Assembly: GCA_003194525.1 (NCBI GenBank)
Contig: NBIV01000052.1
Span: 186,001 to 250,000 of the forward strand
DNA: 64,000 bases
Source of the DNA: Gracilariopsis chorda
Taxonomy: Eukaryota; Rhodophyta; Florideophyceae; Gracilariales; Gracilariaceae
Direction of reading: 5' to 3'
A program made the position numbers and the translations under genes. Below, in pieces: positions 34,530 to 46,663 of the stretch (position 1 is the stretch's first letter; each line of letters starts with the position of its first letter). A model generated the notes under the pieces. That model was not told the DNA's origin, ran no database searches, and was given only the letters and a program-made list of their open reading frames with translations.

Positions 34530-36720
34530 TTCTTGGATTGCACCACGTCTCCGAGGTGCATGACTCCTAGGTGCTCATCTCCCTCTGGGACTCTTTGTGT
34601 ACGCTTAGGACGCGCCTCGCAGTGGAATTCTTGTTACCTCCATCGCCGGTGCTGCTCTCGAATATTCTTTTCTTCCGTGCAGCGTCCGTTCAGAACCTCC
34701 AAGGCGAAAAAGCGGCCCTAACCTCACTCATACTCACCCGCGTCCGCTCATACCTGAGGTGTAACTTTTCTGGTAGTTGGGTGCATTTGAGCCCCAAGTC
34801 TCCACTCCGACGTGTGGGCGACTTTAATATTCTTTAGGAACGCCTGAACGCGGATCTATGAATCGGTTCCGCATTATGGAGTGGCCTGCGTATTATGCAT
34901 CCTCCGAGGCATTATCCCACTGAATTCGCCGACGGCTTTGCGATGTTCCCGCGATTCCTGAAGGACTATAAAGTGCAGCAGTCCTCTGCAGGTATCTTTC
35001 TCCGTTTCTGGTGTCAGCACACAACTTTATCCTGCTCGTCTTGCTTTCTTCTTCTCCTTTGGAATGTCTCAAGCTTACAACGATCAATCTTCGACTCCTG
35101 TGGATCCTCAGTTTTACCAACCTCTACTGGTGTGCCACTCCGGCCTAGAGAGCATCTTCATCATCGCGCCATTCGGGTGCTCTTGCCTACCACGATCAGC
35201 GGGTCAGCTGACCGTGCTCTGTCATTGACTATATTCATCATTTCGCGCGATAATTTTAGGCGGGGCGCTTTCGCGCGGATCCCGAAACTCCCTGGAGTGA
35301 GGGCAAACGTAAATGTGAGGATTCGTATTGGGCTCATTGGCTCCACATTCATGCGCATGGCCGTAGCGCTTCGACAACGGTAGGGTACTGCGATACTCCC
35401 TATCTTAAGTGTATGGAGAAACGCGAAATGCAGTCGCCTCTGCAACTTATCCTTCAGAAGGAATCTAATCACCATGCGGAGCGTCGTCCTGGCAGCATCT
35501 CGGATGGTTGCTCTCCTCTGGCGTTGCTTCCTTATGACCTTCCATACGATGGCCTCTATTGGTTAGACCGTAGTAGCTGGGGTACCAACTCCGCGGACGA
35601 AACCCGTATCAGGAACCTTTGGATTCTTCTTCGGATGGAACAAAACGGATTTCCATGATATGCCTTCAGGTCAGCGTTCTAAATACTACGTCCCCATCTT
35701 CAACTTTTGGAGGGACCATTGTATGTCGCCTCACCTGAGCGTAGCGACACAACTCGTCTTTGTATATCACACTTCCGAGGTACCCAGGGCTCCCTGAGAG
35801 GTTTTGGTATGTTGATTGACTGTACGGTGCTCCCTGTGGGGGTGCATATGGCGTACCGTCTTGCAGCAGACGAGGGTATCCTCTCCTATACACAGAGCCA
35901 CGATGGTCGCCTCTACTGGGGCTCGTCATACCAGCCTACAACAGGTCGTTTACTTCAGCTTTCGGTGGCCATTATCCGGTATATCCGCTCCTTGGGTGTC
36001 CAAAACCTTGTCACGGACACCACGTGGAGTGCAGACGAAGCGGAGGTTCTTCTTGATTGCAACCTTCAGGGGCAATGGTGTGAAACCCCTGGTTTCCTGT
36101 GGTATTTCTATGGGTAAGACAAGTTCTACCCCACCAGGCGAAGTCCGAAGGGTGACGATGACGGCGCGCATATGCTGCTTTTCCCCGCCATATTGAAAAG
36201 AGGACGCCTAAGATGCCACGAGTTTAGGTCCCCGACTATCACCCTGAGTTATAGAGTCTGTCGATCGGCACGACAGTTCCTTCAACGGTTGGAGGATTAG
36301 CTGTAGCTCCTGCAGTTCATGGTGATACTTCTCCTGCAGATTGTGCTGTAGCTCCCGTCATTGTCACTCTGGCGTGGGTGCCCGCGGTCCCTGCGGTGGG
36401 GATGGATGTTTCTCCTATGCAGGAGGGCGCGATAGCTCATGCCCCGGTGGGTTCAACGCCTTCGGTTCTTTCGGATCCTGTGGTGCAGCCCGCATTGAGG
36501 AGTGTATTACCACCGACTTCTTCCTCACCTCCAGTATCGGTGCCTGCGGTCGTTTCTCTGGCTCCTCCGTCGCCATCGCCGTCTGTAGCTAGACCTGCCT
36601 CTCCTATCCATGCTAGTGCGTCTGCCTCAATGGTGTTATCCATAGCTCCTTCGGTGGTTGCTACCGCAGTCGAGTCACCAGAAAGTTCGATGGCAGTGGA
36701 CTTTCAGGAGTTGATGTAGG
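34530..36720 (+). pseudogene. Degraded plus-strand reading frames inside the gypsy element
   Basis: Between integrase and the 3' LTR, the longer frames run opposite to pol (for example 34895-35383, 35707-36117 and a Ser/Pro/Ala-rich frame at 36378-36719). Some gypsy lineages carry an extra antisense gene in this position. No domain is recognised and the block is degraded. Confidence 0.35.
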
Positions 36721-37315
36721 CCTGCCTCGTAGTTGCAATCAGTGCACCAGCTTCTCCCGTTGAGGCTATGCACGAAGCTCATGGCTAGGTGCTATAGCTC
36801 TGGAAGGAGCGTACTGATAGCGAATCACTGAGGTCGATGAAATACAGCCTGAAGGAGTTCATCGATAACAAGGCCACTGTGGCGAAGGCGCGATTGGACG
36901 CGGAATATGTGGCGCACTTTGGCAGGAAGCTCTAGGCAGCTGACTTAGCCTGTACTGATTCAGTTAGTAAATTCAATAAAGTGATCCCTTAGGTGGTACA
37001 GCATTTCCATCTAAGGTGAGTCTTAAACTGTGTTCATTACTCCCTATAAGTTCGAAAAAAACGACAAGAAACCGGTAGGGTAGGGTGAAAATGTGTGTCT
37101 CCTGTAGATGATGAAAGCGGAGAGAGACCATTGTTGGTCCCTCCCCCTTTCTAAAACAAAAACTCCTATGAGGGGTTGGGGTTTTGCTCCATTTTGGCGT
37201 GGTGTCAGCTGGGAAAGGTCTCCAGAATGTGTTCCAGAAGTTCTTCCGTATCATCCACTGAAGTGTAGCTGTACCATCTGACGTGGTGCTTGATTTCTGA
37301 CGGGATTTGACCGTG

Positions 37316-38422
37316 TCACAAGATGTGGTTCACCGCATATAGGGTCCCACCCTGGGGTGTTGAGAGTAAGTCCGGGGTATCCCGAGAGATTTTGCCTAAA
37401 TGAGGGGCATCGCCACTCAAAGATGATCTATGTTGTTCAGCCAATACTACCTGATGTGAAAGGGGTATGCCCAGTCTTGTCGTTGGTGTCGCCTGTAGTG
37501 GAGGATGAGCGGTGGGTGGATGCTGAGTTCGCTTCCGTAGGAGAGGCTCTGGAGCTTTTGTCACGTGGTCTCGTGAGATGATGTCGCGGGGCCCGCCTAC
37601 CTCGATGGCGATCGTACCCTTATAGGTGGCGAGGACCTTGTAGGCCCCTAAACTGTTTGGCGTCAATTTGCAGGTGACGTGTGGCGGTTCTTCTGACGTC
37701 TCCTGGGGTTTGTCGAAGAGGATTTCATCCACTTCTGTCAGTTGTGGGCCTTGCTTCATCTTCAGGTCGAAATCTTTTTTGTATCTCCTCTGAAAGGCCG
37801 TGAGCCTAGCCTTCAAAAGCACGAGTGCGTGCCCATACCACCTGACAGCTGCCCTTTTTAATAGGGCTGCCGCCGGCGTCTGAGGACTGTCCGAAGCGTA
37901 TGACGCGGTGTGCGTGGCAATCAAGGCGCCTGGGGGGATCCGTGACAGCTCCAGAATGAGCGGTGAGGTCCATTTGGAGAGGTGCATCTGAAGGTTATAT
38001 GCATACGCGAGTGGGCCCACGTACGCGTCCCAATCCTTCTGGTGGTCCGCTATATAGTGTCTTGACCTCGAGGCGATGGTCTTATTGAACCTCGCTACTT
38101 GGCCATTCGTCTGGAGAAGATAGGCGGTGGTAAGCAGCTGTTTGATTCCTAGTATTCCTGAGATTGCGCCAAAGAGTTTCGCCGCGAATAATAGACCATT
38201 ATCAATAAGTATGTACAGTGGTATCCCGTACGGGTAGACCCAATTCTCCAGGACGGCGTCGGCAATAACTCCAGCCGTGGTGTTTCTCAAAGACATGGCG
38301 CGGGTGAGCTTCTGAAACCGGTCGGTGATAACCAGGATATAACAGTTTCCTCGCTCTGACTTCGGTTGAGAGCCCAATATATCCGTGGCCACAAACTCCA
38401 AAGGATCTGAAGGAGGAAACAA
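37316..38422 (-). pseudogene. Gypsy integrase region (fossil)
   Basis: Shows the rve integrase core pattern: VATDILGSQPKSERGNCYIL and VITDRFQKLT, followed by PYGIPLYILIDNG and a long C-terminal part. It lies downstream of RNase H, as expected for Ty3/gypsy. It is part of a degraded element and is treated as a fossil. Confidence 0.88.
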
Positions 38423-38927
38423 GGTTTAGGAAGTGCTATGCTTCCTTATGGTGCCCCTAGTGGCGGCGCATGAACTGCAGTCTGCCACTGTTTAGAAAGC
38501 ATCGCTGACCATTTGTGGCCAATAGAACTCTCTCCGCATGGTGAAATACATGCGGATGCCACGTGGGTGTCCTTAGAGGCGCGGATAATGCGAAAGATAC
38601 AGAACCCTAGACCGCAGGCTGGCCACGACCACCTTTTGGAGTGCGCCGTCGAGGTGTGCGCGGCGCACCAACGTGCCATCCCTGTCTATATCGAAGAGGG
38701 ATGTGTTGTGTACAATAGTGGCGAGGCTCTCCTTAGAGAAAGGTTCCGTGCTCTGCTCCTTCTGGAATTCCTCCATGATTATGCGGAGTACTTCCTTCTC
38801 CTCCTCAACTGGGGCCATCAACTCACGAATGCCGGCAGATTTTACATTGAGGTTATTACATTCCGCGGAATCTCATGCAGGTTCGCTTCCTTCCTCCGTG
38901 CCACATAGGGTGAGGCACAGAATGGTG

Positions 38928-40598
38928 TTATTCCAAGGTGGTTTTATCTTCTCCATCGGTGGATATACGAGACAGAGCGTCCGCTGCTTGGTGGTTTACG
39001 CCTGGGCGGTGGACGATATCAAACTCATACTCCCACAGGCGCAACCTCCAACGTTCTAAGCGTCCGGAGGCGTCCGTCAAGGACAATATCCAGTTCAGCG
39101 GATCATGATCAGTCTTTAAGGAGAAGCGATTACCCTCCAGATAGGGACGCAGTAGTAGTACTGCCCACACTATCGCGAGGCGTTCCCGTTCGGAGGGGGA
39201 GTAGTTCCCCTCCGTCTAGGAAAGGCTACGACTCCAGTAACTTATTGGCTGCAGTCCACCTTCCCGTTGTTCCTGTAGGAGAGCGCATCCCACCTGGTAC
39301 TTACAGGCCTCCGTATCCCAAACAATACGTCCGTGTTGTTTCGGTAGAACCATTATCCGAGGTTCAATTAGCTTCCTCTTCAGGATGTCGAAAGCTTCAT
39401 ACTCCTTGTCCGTCAAGGTTCCAATTTGTGTTGATTTATCTTTCTCCAAGATGGAGTTCTCTGGGGAAGCTATTCGGGAGAAGTTAGGGACAAACCTGCG
39501 GAAGATGTAACCAGAACCTAGGAAGCAACGTAGTTCCGTCTGGTCTGTGGGCGTTATGGCTTCCTTGATGGCGTCGTGAGTCTTGCTTGATACCTGTAGG
39601 CGACCGGGAAGCACTACTTATGCTAGGTAATTCACAGAGGATTTGAAGAAGAAGCACTTCTCTAGCTTCTGGGTTAAGCGAGCATCCTTCAGTAGTAGGA
39701 GGACGTGTCTCAAATGCGTGAAGTGCTTCTCCACGGTGCATGAGTTGATAATAACGCCTTAAATGTATACTAGGGCGTATTACCACTTCACTTTTGACAG
39801 AAGTACGTCAAATGCCCACTGGAATGTGTCAGGGGCGTCTTTCAATCCGAAAGTCATCCTTAGAAATCTGAATATGCCACAGTGGGTGGTGAACGTTGTG
39901 TTGTCGTTGTTGGCGTCGTCCATCTCGATTTGTCAGTATCCACTGTTGGAGTCCTGAATATAGAATACTGAATCATCGCCTAAGCAGTCGATTCATTCAT
40001 CCATGGGGGGTTTCGGGTAGGAATCCCGCACAGTTACCTCATTCAGGCGCCTGTAATCCATAGTTCCATCTTTCTTCTTGGCGAACACCACCGAAGAGGC
40101 CAATTTGGAGATAGATGGCTCAATTACGCCCTTGTGCATCATGCGTTGGATCTCCTCACGCTCTAAATCGCGTGCATGGGGCCCAGCTCTCCTTGGGGGT
40201 TAATGTACCGGTTTCGCCTCAGTTGTTAACTGGATCTGGTGCTTGGTCAAGTTCACTTGGCCCAAATGGCTGGATCACATATCTTCAAAGGTGAATAACA
40301 TTTCTAATATCGTTTGGCGATACTTTACAAATTCTTCGCAAATTTGGAGTTCCCCCTGCCATGGGGCAGGGGGTGTCTCCTTAGGAGGCGACGGTGAAGA
40401 ATCAGTCTCCATTGCAGTGACAGTTTCTTGCATGACGAGGTATTCTTTTGGCGGGATCTGATGCAGTCCTATAGCAGTGAGCAGAGGTATCCCCACTACG
40501 GTGCCCTTGTGGAGCCTTAAAGAACACTGTTTAAGGTTGGCAACGACAAACATGAAGGGTATGGTTGGCAATATTTCCATCACACCATCGGCCATCAT
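38928..40598 (-). pseudogene. Gypsy reverse transcriptase and RNase H region (fossil)
   Basis: Reverse transcriptase motifs such as VFAKKKDGTMDYR and MTFGLKDAP are seen between about 40.1 and 39.8 kb. RNase H and connection motifs (LKTDHDPLNWIL, then PGVNHQAADALSR) are seen at 39170-38928. The region is degraded. Confidence 0.85.
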
Positions 40599-40730
40599 CT
40601 AGTGCTGCTTCGTAGTACAGTGAGGGCTCCCCTGCAAGAAGGATAATCATGAGGTGGATGATTGTACCCAGACTTTGGCCTGGCTCCTCACGGGTATCTG
40701 AACACTTTTCAGCACGCGGAGTTTGTTCGA

Positions 40731-41135
40731 CTACATCTCCTTTAAAATTCTACCCACTTGACGCGCATTTGCTTCGGGTCCCGGAGATGCGGACACGATA
40801 CCTACAGGGGCGGCATTATGAGATGTCACCTTCCGCAGGCGTGAATAGATGGAACGAACATACCGGTCCACAAAAGAAGACCCCAGTATGCAGCGTGGGG
40901 CCACGTTTGTCCCTACCGGAACCACATTTTTACCTTTAAGGATCCGGCACGGAGATACAAAGGCAGAGCCTGTAAGATCTTTGACGTTCGCCGTGAGGCA
41001 TTGCGCACCATTGGTAGTGTGTCCGTCCTTGACGAGTTCAGTGATGACCTCGGGATCATGTCGAGGTGTACCAGGTTTGGACGGGCGCCTGTGTCCAAGA
41101 TGGCACGCGCAGTGGTTGATGCGAGAGGGGAGCAT
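40731..41135 (-). pseudogene. Gypsy aspartic protease region (fossil)
   Basis: A retropepsin-like stretch (ILDTGARPNLVH) lies just upstream of the reverse transcriptase region on the minus strand. Position and motif fit the family. It is degraded. Confidence 0.55.
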
Positions 41136-41830
41136 CCTAAGGAAATAAATACTTTATAATTCTCGCGTCAGAGCAGATATAATGATGCCTCGAAGGTGGT
41201 TGATGGGTCCGCTGGAAATGGGGGATCCATTGATTTAGTTGCATTCGTGGCGTGGAGGTTACACCAATTCCATTGCAATTTGGCACTCGAGTCCCACCCC
41301 TTTCCCAGAGGTTATTTCCGTTGGACTGAGGCTCCACGGAAGGGAGCCACGCGGAGCTTCTATACGCGATCCTGAGGGTTTCTTTGAGTGGAGGTTGTTG
41401 GAGTTCCAGGGGCTGCGTTCGGTTTCAGCGGTGCAACTGGGGTCGCAACGTTCCCTTGGGAGGTGATCGGAACTACAGACAGGGCATCCGGTCCCTGCGT
41501 AGGTGGTGCCGGGATTGGCCGAGCGGCTTTACCTAATTGGGTGCGATATCCATAACGACCTTGAGGGGAGCGGAAATTGCCCTAAGCTGTATAATAACTA
41601 TCATGCTCCTAATAGGTATATTTCGCTGCCTGGAATTTTTTCTCTCTCTCCTGGAGGATGGCGGCCCCCATTACCGGGGTGAAAGTGGTGCAGTGCACCG
41701 GTTCTCAGCACAAACAAATCCTACAACGAGGTGGGTAACTTTGAAGACTTGCAAAGAGGACGTTCAGAAAGGATCCCACTGAGGTGTATGAGGTGGGTGA
41801 CGACGGTATCTGTCAACAGGACGGTGCCCC

Positions 41831-43758
41831 TTAGGGTGAAGCGAAGCTGAGAGCGAGGGCGTCTTGCTCCTGTTCGATCTTTAGGTCATCGGCCTCTCTT
41901 GAGGTGCTGGTGTCCAACGTAAAGGCCGTAGCTGTGCGATTCTTTGAGGCGGAGGAATTGTCCGAGTGTGGAGCGTGCCTGCGCCGTGCAGCGCGGTGGG
42001 TGGTATCCCAGTATGATTCCGGAAAGCGCGCTAACTCTGTATAGGTGGTCTGACGATGCGTGGTCAGATGGTTGCGCACCCTAGCACATATCGAAGAGAG
42101 AAGTTCCTCCATGAACAGCGAATTTCGCGGCAATTTGGAGTACACGTTTCTGTGGTGCAATGCTCCAAAGAGGAAAAACACCGAAAGACGATCGGGATCT
42201 TCCTCTCATGAGTTGAACCCAGTTGGGTAGAGCCCTCCCAGAGGCGTCACGGCAAAGCCGGTTTGTAAGACCAGTGACACCTGTTGCGACTTGCGCAGGG
42301 AGGTGAAGGCAAAGAATCGGTATCCGCGTGAGCGGGGGGTGATCCTCAGTAGAGGTATGTTTCCACGTAAGTGGGGGTGTGTGAGCGGATGCGCACACGA
42401 GGGCCGCGGATAGCGGGAGGTGCTACCCTAAAAAGGGGAAAAGGAAGGGCGAAGAGGAGCAAGAGAGGACGAAGTGAGTTGCGAGGGTGACGAGGACGAA
42501 CGGCGATGCCGGTAACAATATCCCTATACAGGGCGAAACACCAATGCAATTGGAATAATATGACTCCCAAGGATGGGCCTCTTTAGATGTGCAAGGGGGT
42601 TAGATGTCCCGTGGTTTACGGCGTTTCCCTCCAAGGAGGAGTAGAGCACGCGCGCAAGCGGTAACAACTAGAGCCAATTCCCCAGGTTGGGGTCCCTTTC
42701 TGGGGAAGGTTTACTGGTGCGACGGCATTGCGCCGTCGCACTAAGTACTAGCTTCCCAGAAATGGGTGTGAAAATAATAAATAATATTAACTAAAATACT
42801 CCACATTTCGTGGCAACATCCACTACTGTGGCCAACCGCCAATTGACCCAAAACCGTGTCTTACGTGTCCATACCCACCATTGTGGGGCGTAGTTCATAT
42901 AAACACTACACAACCGATAATATCGGGAAAACGATCAAGTACCAAGAATCCCTCCCTGAGGGCGTTGCACTTCAGTTTCTGCACCTTAAGGCCTTGCTCC
43001 TGAGTTGCTGGGAAAACTCCGTGTGGGTAATTCCCGTGCTCTGCCGGGAGAAGGTGACGTCAGCGTCGGCATCAGCAATCACCTGGTCTGTGGGGTACCG
43101 TTTGATGACGAAGTTGACCACCTCGGGGTACGTCATCAAGACTTCTGTTCCAGGATCATCCACAATGGCACTTTCTCCTGTGAGGCGTTGTTGCGCGAGG
43201 GATTACGCCTGGTCAGTGAGGTAGAAATAAAAGCATCACATGGTGGCACCTTCATGCACGACATTGCTGTTACACGGCGAACGGAAGCGTGTAAGGACGT
43301 TCAGCATTGAGATAGGTTTTGCCTGAAAAGGTGAATTTCTTCATTTGAATATCTATTCGGCACTGAATCTTCGTAAGTCGTTTAGCGACCGACTTATCCG
43401 AAAGAGTGATGCCATAATTCAACCTGTAGATTTCATAATCCACCACCTTGGCGAATAAATAGTTTAACGGGATGATCTTCCTGACCGTTGGTCGTCTGTA
43501 ATTCACAGGTGCGTCCTCTGAGTGGGAGCTGTTCTCGGAATCAGAGCCCGCACTACTCTCCAAATCGGGGTTTCTCCTATTTCTTCTTTCTTCCCTCCGT
43601 TTTTGGCTTGGGCTTCCCTGAGAGGTGTCCGGGTGTCTGCAGTGGTCCCCGGTTTTGCGATTCCCCACCGGAGTACCCTCTTCTCCTGTCCGAAGGTGAG
43701 TTTTGTCGCAAACGGTATCCTGTCCTCCTCCGTTAGGTGTCAGGTACAAACGGTTCAT
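41831..43758 (-). pseudogene. Gag-like region of the gypsy element (fossil), with a noncoding hairpin-rich segment
   Basis: Charged frames of gag character flank about 42.2-42.9 kb, which holds a noncoding hairpin-rich stretch related to the segment near 59 kb. The assignment is by position (after the 5' LTR, before the protease) and composition, not by a diagnostic motif. Confidence 0.45.
42420..42960. repeat. Dense array of very short hairpins inside the gypsy element
   Basis: Many small stem-loops occur one after another: CCCT-ATAC-AGGG, CCCC-AGGTT-GGGG, GCGACGG-CATTGCG-CCGTCGC, CCCA-GAAA-TGGG, CCAC-ATTTC-GTGG, CCAC-TACT-GTGG and CCGAT-AAT-ATCGG. A related array lies at 58225-59520. They may be structured RNA of the element. 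Confidence 0.7.
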
Positions 43759-44627
43759 AGCGGTATTTGTAAGGCTTCCCCGTTTTCTTGCAGCGGAATC
43801 CTGTCCATCTCCCGTGCGAGGAATGGCAGTATCCTGTCCTCATCGTACCGGCGTTACCTTAGGTGTTGATATAGGGGACCTCACCTTTACGAAAGATGCA
43901 TTTTTAAATTCGGCTACTGGTTGTAGCTTCGTGATTTGGGAGTGAGTCTCTGCTCCGATAACATCAGAAATCACCTCTAGAAGAGCATCCGAAGCCAAGA
44001 GGGCATCTGCTGCGCGGTGTATGCTTTCGATCGCAATCTCCTCAACTAGGCCGTGATGGCGGAATCCAGGATGCGTCCCGACACCTGTAGGAATTCATTC
44101 TGCGAGCTCTTGCAATAGCCTATCGCTGAAGCATGGGGTCATAGACTCCATAGGTGTATCAGGTTCTATCGCGCCCTGGGCCTGGACGCCCTTAGGCGGT
44201 GGCGGTTGTGACGCCGTCGGGTATTCTTCAACTTCCATTGCGGCATCCCCTTGAGGCGTGGCGGGGTTTCCGCTGTCCTTGGGTAGTTTAGTCTCCTCAG
44301 GAGTTGTCGGAACCGTTTGAAACTAAACCCAGCATTCCGTAGGAGACGTTAAGGATCATTCAACATGGCGGTGGATCCTTGAGGCGCACTGTGCGTGCTG
44401 AGGCCACCATGGGTGCCCAGCGCCTGAGGAACCGGAGAGGGGGTTTCCGGGTTAGGTTCTTGAGGTTCCATAGAGGGGTAGGTCGGGGTGATTTTATTCC
44501 ACTTTCGAATCAGCTTAAGGTAGGATTCCACTACGAGGGGGGTTCAGTCAGTGCGAGTGTAGCGCGTTTCTATCACGCTTTCTTTAATACACCTTAACGA
44601 ACAAATCTTCTAGGTCGGGAGACCAGT

Positions 44628-45194
44628 TGTGGTACAGCCATTGGTGAGTACAACATCCGTAACACAGGACGTTTAGAATCGGCCTAACAGGTGGGTTCCA
44701 GTTGGTGGTGGTCTCTCTAATATAGGAGCGGCGACCGGTGGAATCCTGAAAGACGATCTGCAAGCACCAAGTGGAGAGCGGGCTCACTGGGCGGACGATA
44801 ATCCTACAGGCACTACTATGGGACGCGCTAGGTATCGGCGGCTAAGAAATTAAACCTAGAGGATGATGCAATAGTGTACCTGAAGGTGAGTATCACGAAG
44901 TTGAACCAAACGAACTAAAAGAAGCCCTGAGGGTGCTTGTTTTACCTCCATGGAGGTGGAGCTTCAAGTAACGAACTATATACAGTGCGGCGAGCTGACC
45001 TTGCTGGAAACTTCTCTACTACATCCTAAAAAATCTAAGTTAGGTTATCCCACATAGTTGAATTACAATCCGCTGGAAAAATTCCTCTGGAGTGGTTTGA
45101 CAACGTTACATCAGTTAGAAAATACGAGTACTCCATTAGGAACGTTCCTTAACAGCACACCCTTAGGAGCATGCACAGTACCCACTGTACTACA
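44628..45194 (-). repeat. Right LTR (5' LTR of the minus-strand gypsy element)
   Basis: 567 bp, starting TGTGGTACAGCC and ending CTGTACTACA on the plus strand, followed by the AAAAT target duplication. On the minus strand the internal region begins ACTGGTCTCCCGACC, where a tRNA primer site (TGG...) would be expected. Confidence 0.9.
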
Positions 45195-46663
45195 AAAATG
45201 TGGTTTATAGGCCACCTTTCAATGTCAACATAGCTCTTCTTCATAACTTCAGGCTTAAATAATCGATAGCCGGCAATGGCCAGTTTACTTGTGAAACACA
45301 TATTGGCATGAGAATAATCTCCGTTTTCCGAGAGAACATCACGAACTGACCTCATTTCCTTTTTGAAAGGTTTATTATTATTAATATGAGAATCACAAGG
45401 ATGAATGAAATGTGAGGCATTGGCGGGAAGTTGAATGACATGTATGTTAAACTTCTCGCATTCCGCCAAACAATCTGTACCTTCGTGAGAGCTATGCCCA
45501 TCAAGCAAGAGCAATAGTGAATTTGAAGGCGAAATGACCTGACGCACGAATTCTGTGAAGTGCCTCACGACATTTGTCAAAGTTATACTATCCATTCTTC
45601 CCTTTGATGAACATATGACAACTGTAATGGTTGGGATCCAGGTATGGTAGCCCAGTCACTTGTAACTTTGAGCCACGATACTAACATTATCTTGCTGTAT
45701 TTCTTCCATCCACTTCGGCATAAACGTTTTACCTTCTGCGATAAGAAAAGGTGGTGCCCGTTTTCCAGAGCTTGAACCAATCACAGCGGCAGTGAAATGC
45801 TTGTAGTTCTCTTTCAGTTCATCGCGTTTGCCGGAGAGAGGAATACTGGAAGCCGAAAATACTTTAACTCTGCGACCATGCAAAGCATTCACAGCTCTCT
45901 CCTCTAGATTCAAGATACGATCTAAATCTAAGAAAAGCTCAGGATCTTGTTTTTGAAGCTTTGTTAGAAGTGTACTAAGCATCTTCACATGGTCCATATT
46001 CTCACGTGCAAAATGCTGATGAGACACGTCCTCGGTATAAATAAATGTTAGAAAACGGTTTCGTGCACGGAATGAACGATTGGCTGCTTCACAGGGAGCA
46101 CCACGATGGTATCCAACCTGTCCATCGGCAGTCACATCTGCGATTAGACTTTTCATTTGGTTTGTATCGCATGCCAATTCGCGCTGACCTGCATAAATAA
46201 CGTGCTTGACAATCGCTTCTTCTTCTGTGCGGCTTAGACTGGTGGGTATCCCTGTTTTAAACTCTAAAAGATTCAGGGGCTTGTGGAGTTGAGTTCTGTT
46301 TGTCAATTTCTATGCTTCGAACAAGCGATGGGTTGTCGCACGTGAAAGATGACAGGCTGATGAAACGTAGCGTGGGGTACAGCCCTGTTTGAACAGTGCT
46401 ACGGCACGAATGCGGTTTCCTTGCTCCTCGCTTCTACGTTCGAGATTGCGTTTCAGAGAGGCTGTTTGGTGCCACATGGAAAGCGGCATGGTTGTGGCGC
46501 AATTTCTTTTGTGTGGAGGGGAAGGGAGTTGGGAGCGGTGATGAACGTTGTGAGAATCATGTGCCAGAGTATGGTGAAAGCGCTGGAATAGGAGGTTACG
46601 TCTTGTGGAGTTGCACCGTCTCAAATAAAGCCCTTTCTCAAAATTGAGCCCTTCTGACTGCTA

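Larger units (their letters stand above)
33955..45194 (-). mobile_element. Fossil Ty3/gypsy LTR retrotransposon inserted in pogo-1
   Basis: An 11.24-kb element in minus orientation, bounded by two direct 567-bp LTRs and a 5-bp target duplication (AAAAT at 33950-33954 and 45195-45199). The parts, in minus-strand order, are a gag-like region, an aspartic protease region, reverse transcriptase, RNase H and then integrase, which is the Ty3/gypsy order. Between integrase and the left LTR lies about 2.5 kb with frames on the opposite strand. The LTRs differ at roughly one site in five or six by eye, so the insertion is old. The internal genes are clearly degraded, with many breaks. Confidence 0.9.
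33622..46489 (-). pseudogene. Pogo-1 transposase (DDE_1), split by the LTR insertion and carrying nonsense codons
   Basis: The minus-strand coding sequence starts at the ATG at 46489, runs to 45195 and resumes at 33949-33622. Counting the 5-bp target duplication once, the length is 541 codons, exactly in frame, which confirms the insertion point. The N-terminus has a helix-turn-helix (IRAVALFKQGCTPRYVSSAC). The core has LLLLDGHSSHEG (second catalytic Asp) and LPANASHFIHPCD (third). The first catalytic Asp is replaced: ILNLEERAV where active relatives have NxDET. In-frame TAG at 46312-46310 and TGA at 45658-45656 also break it. So this copy was inactive or decaying independently of the LTR insertion. 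Confidence 0.85.
33186..46661 (-). mobile_element. Pogo-family (Tc1/mariner superfamily) DNA transposon, pogo-1, split by an LTR element
   Basis: The left end, GCGGTCAGAAAGGCTTAAAA at 33186, pairs with the right end, whose reverse complement reads GCAGTCAGAAGGGCTCAA and which stops at 46661. Both are flanked by TA (33184-33185 and 46662-46663), the hallmark target duplication of the superfamily. Removing the 11.24-kb LTR element leaves an element of about 2.2 kb, the same size as the neighbouring pogo-2. The transposase gene runs on the minus strand. Confidence 0.85.
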
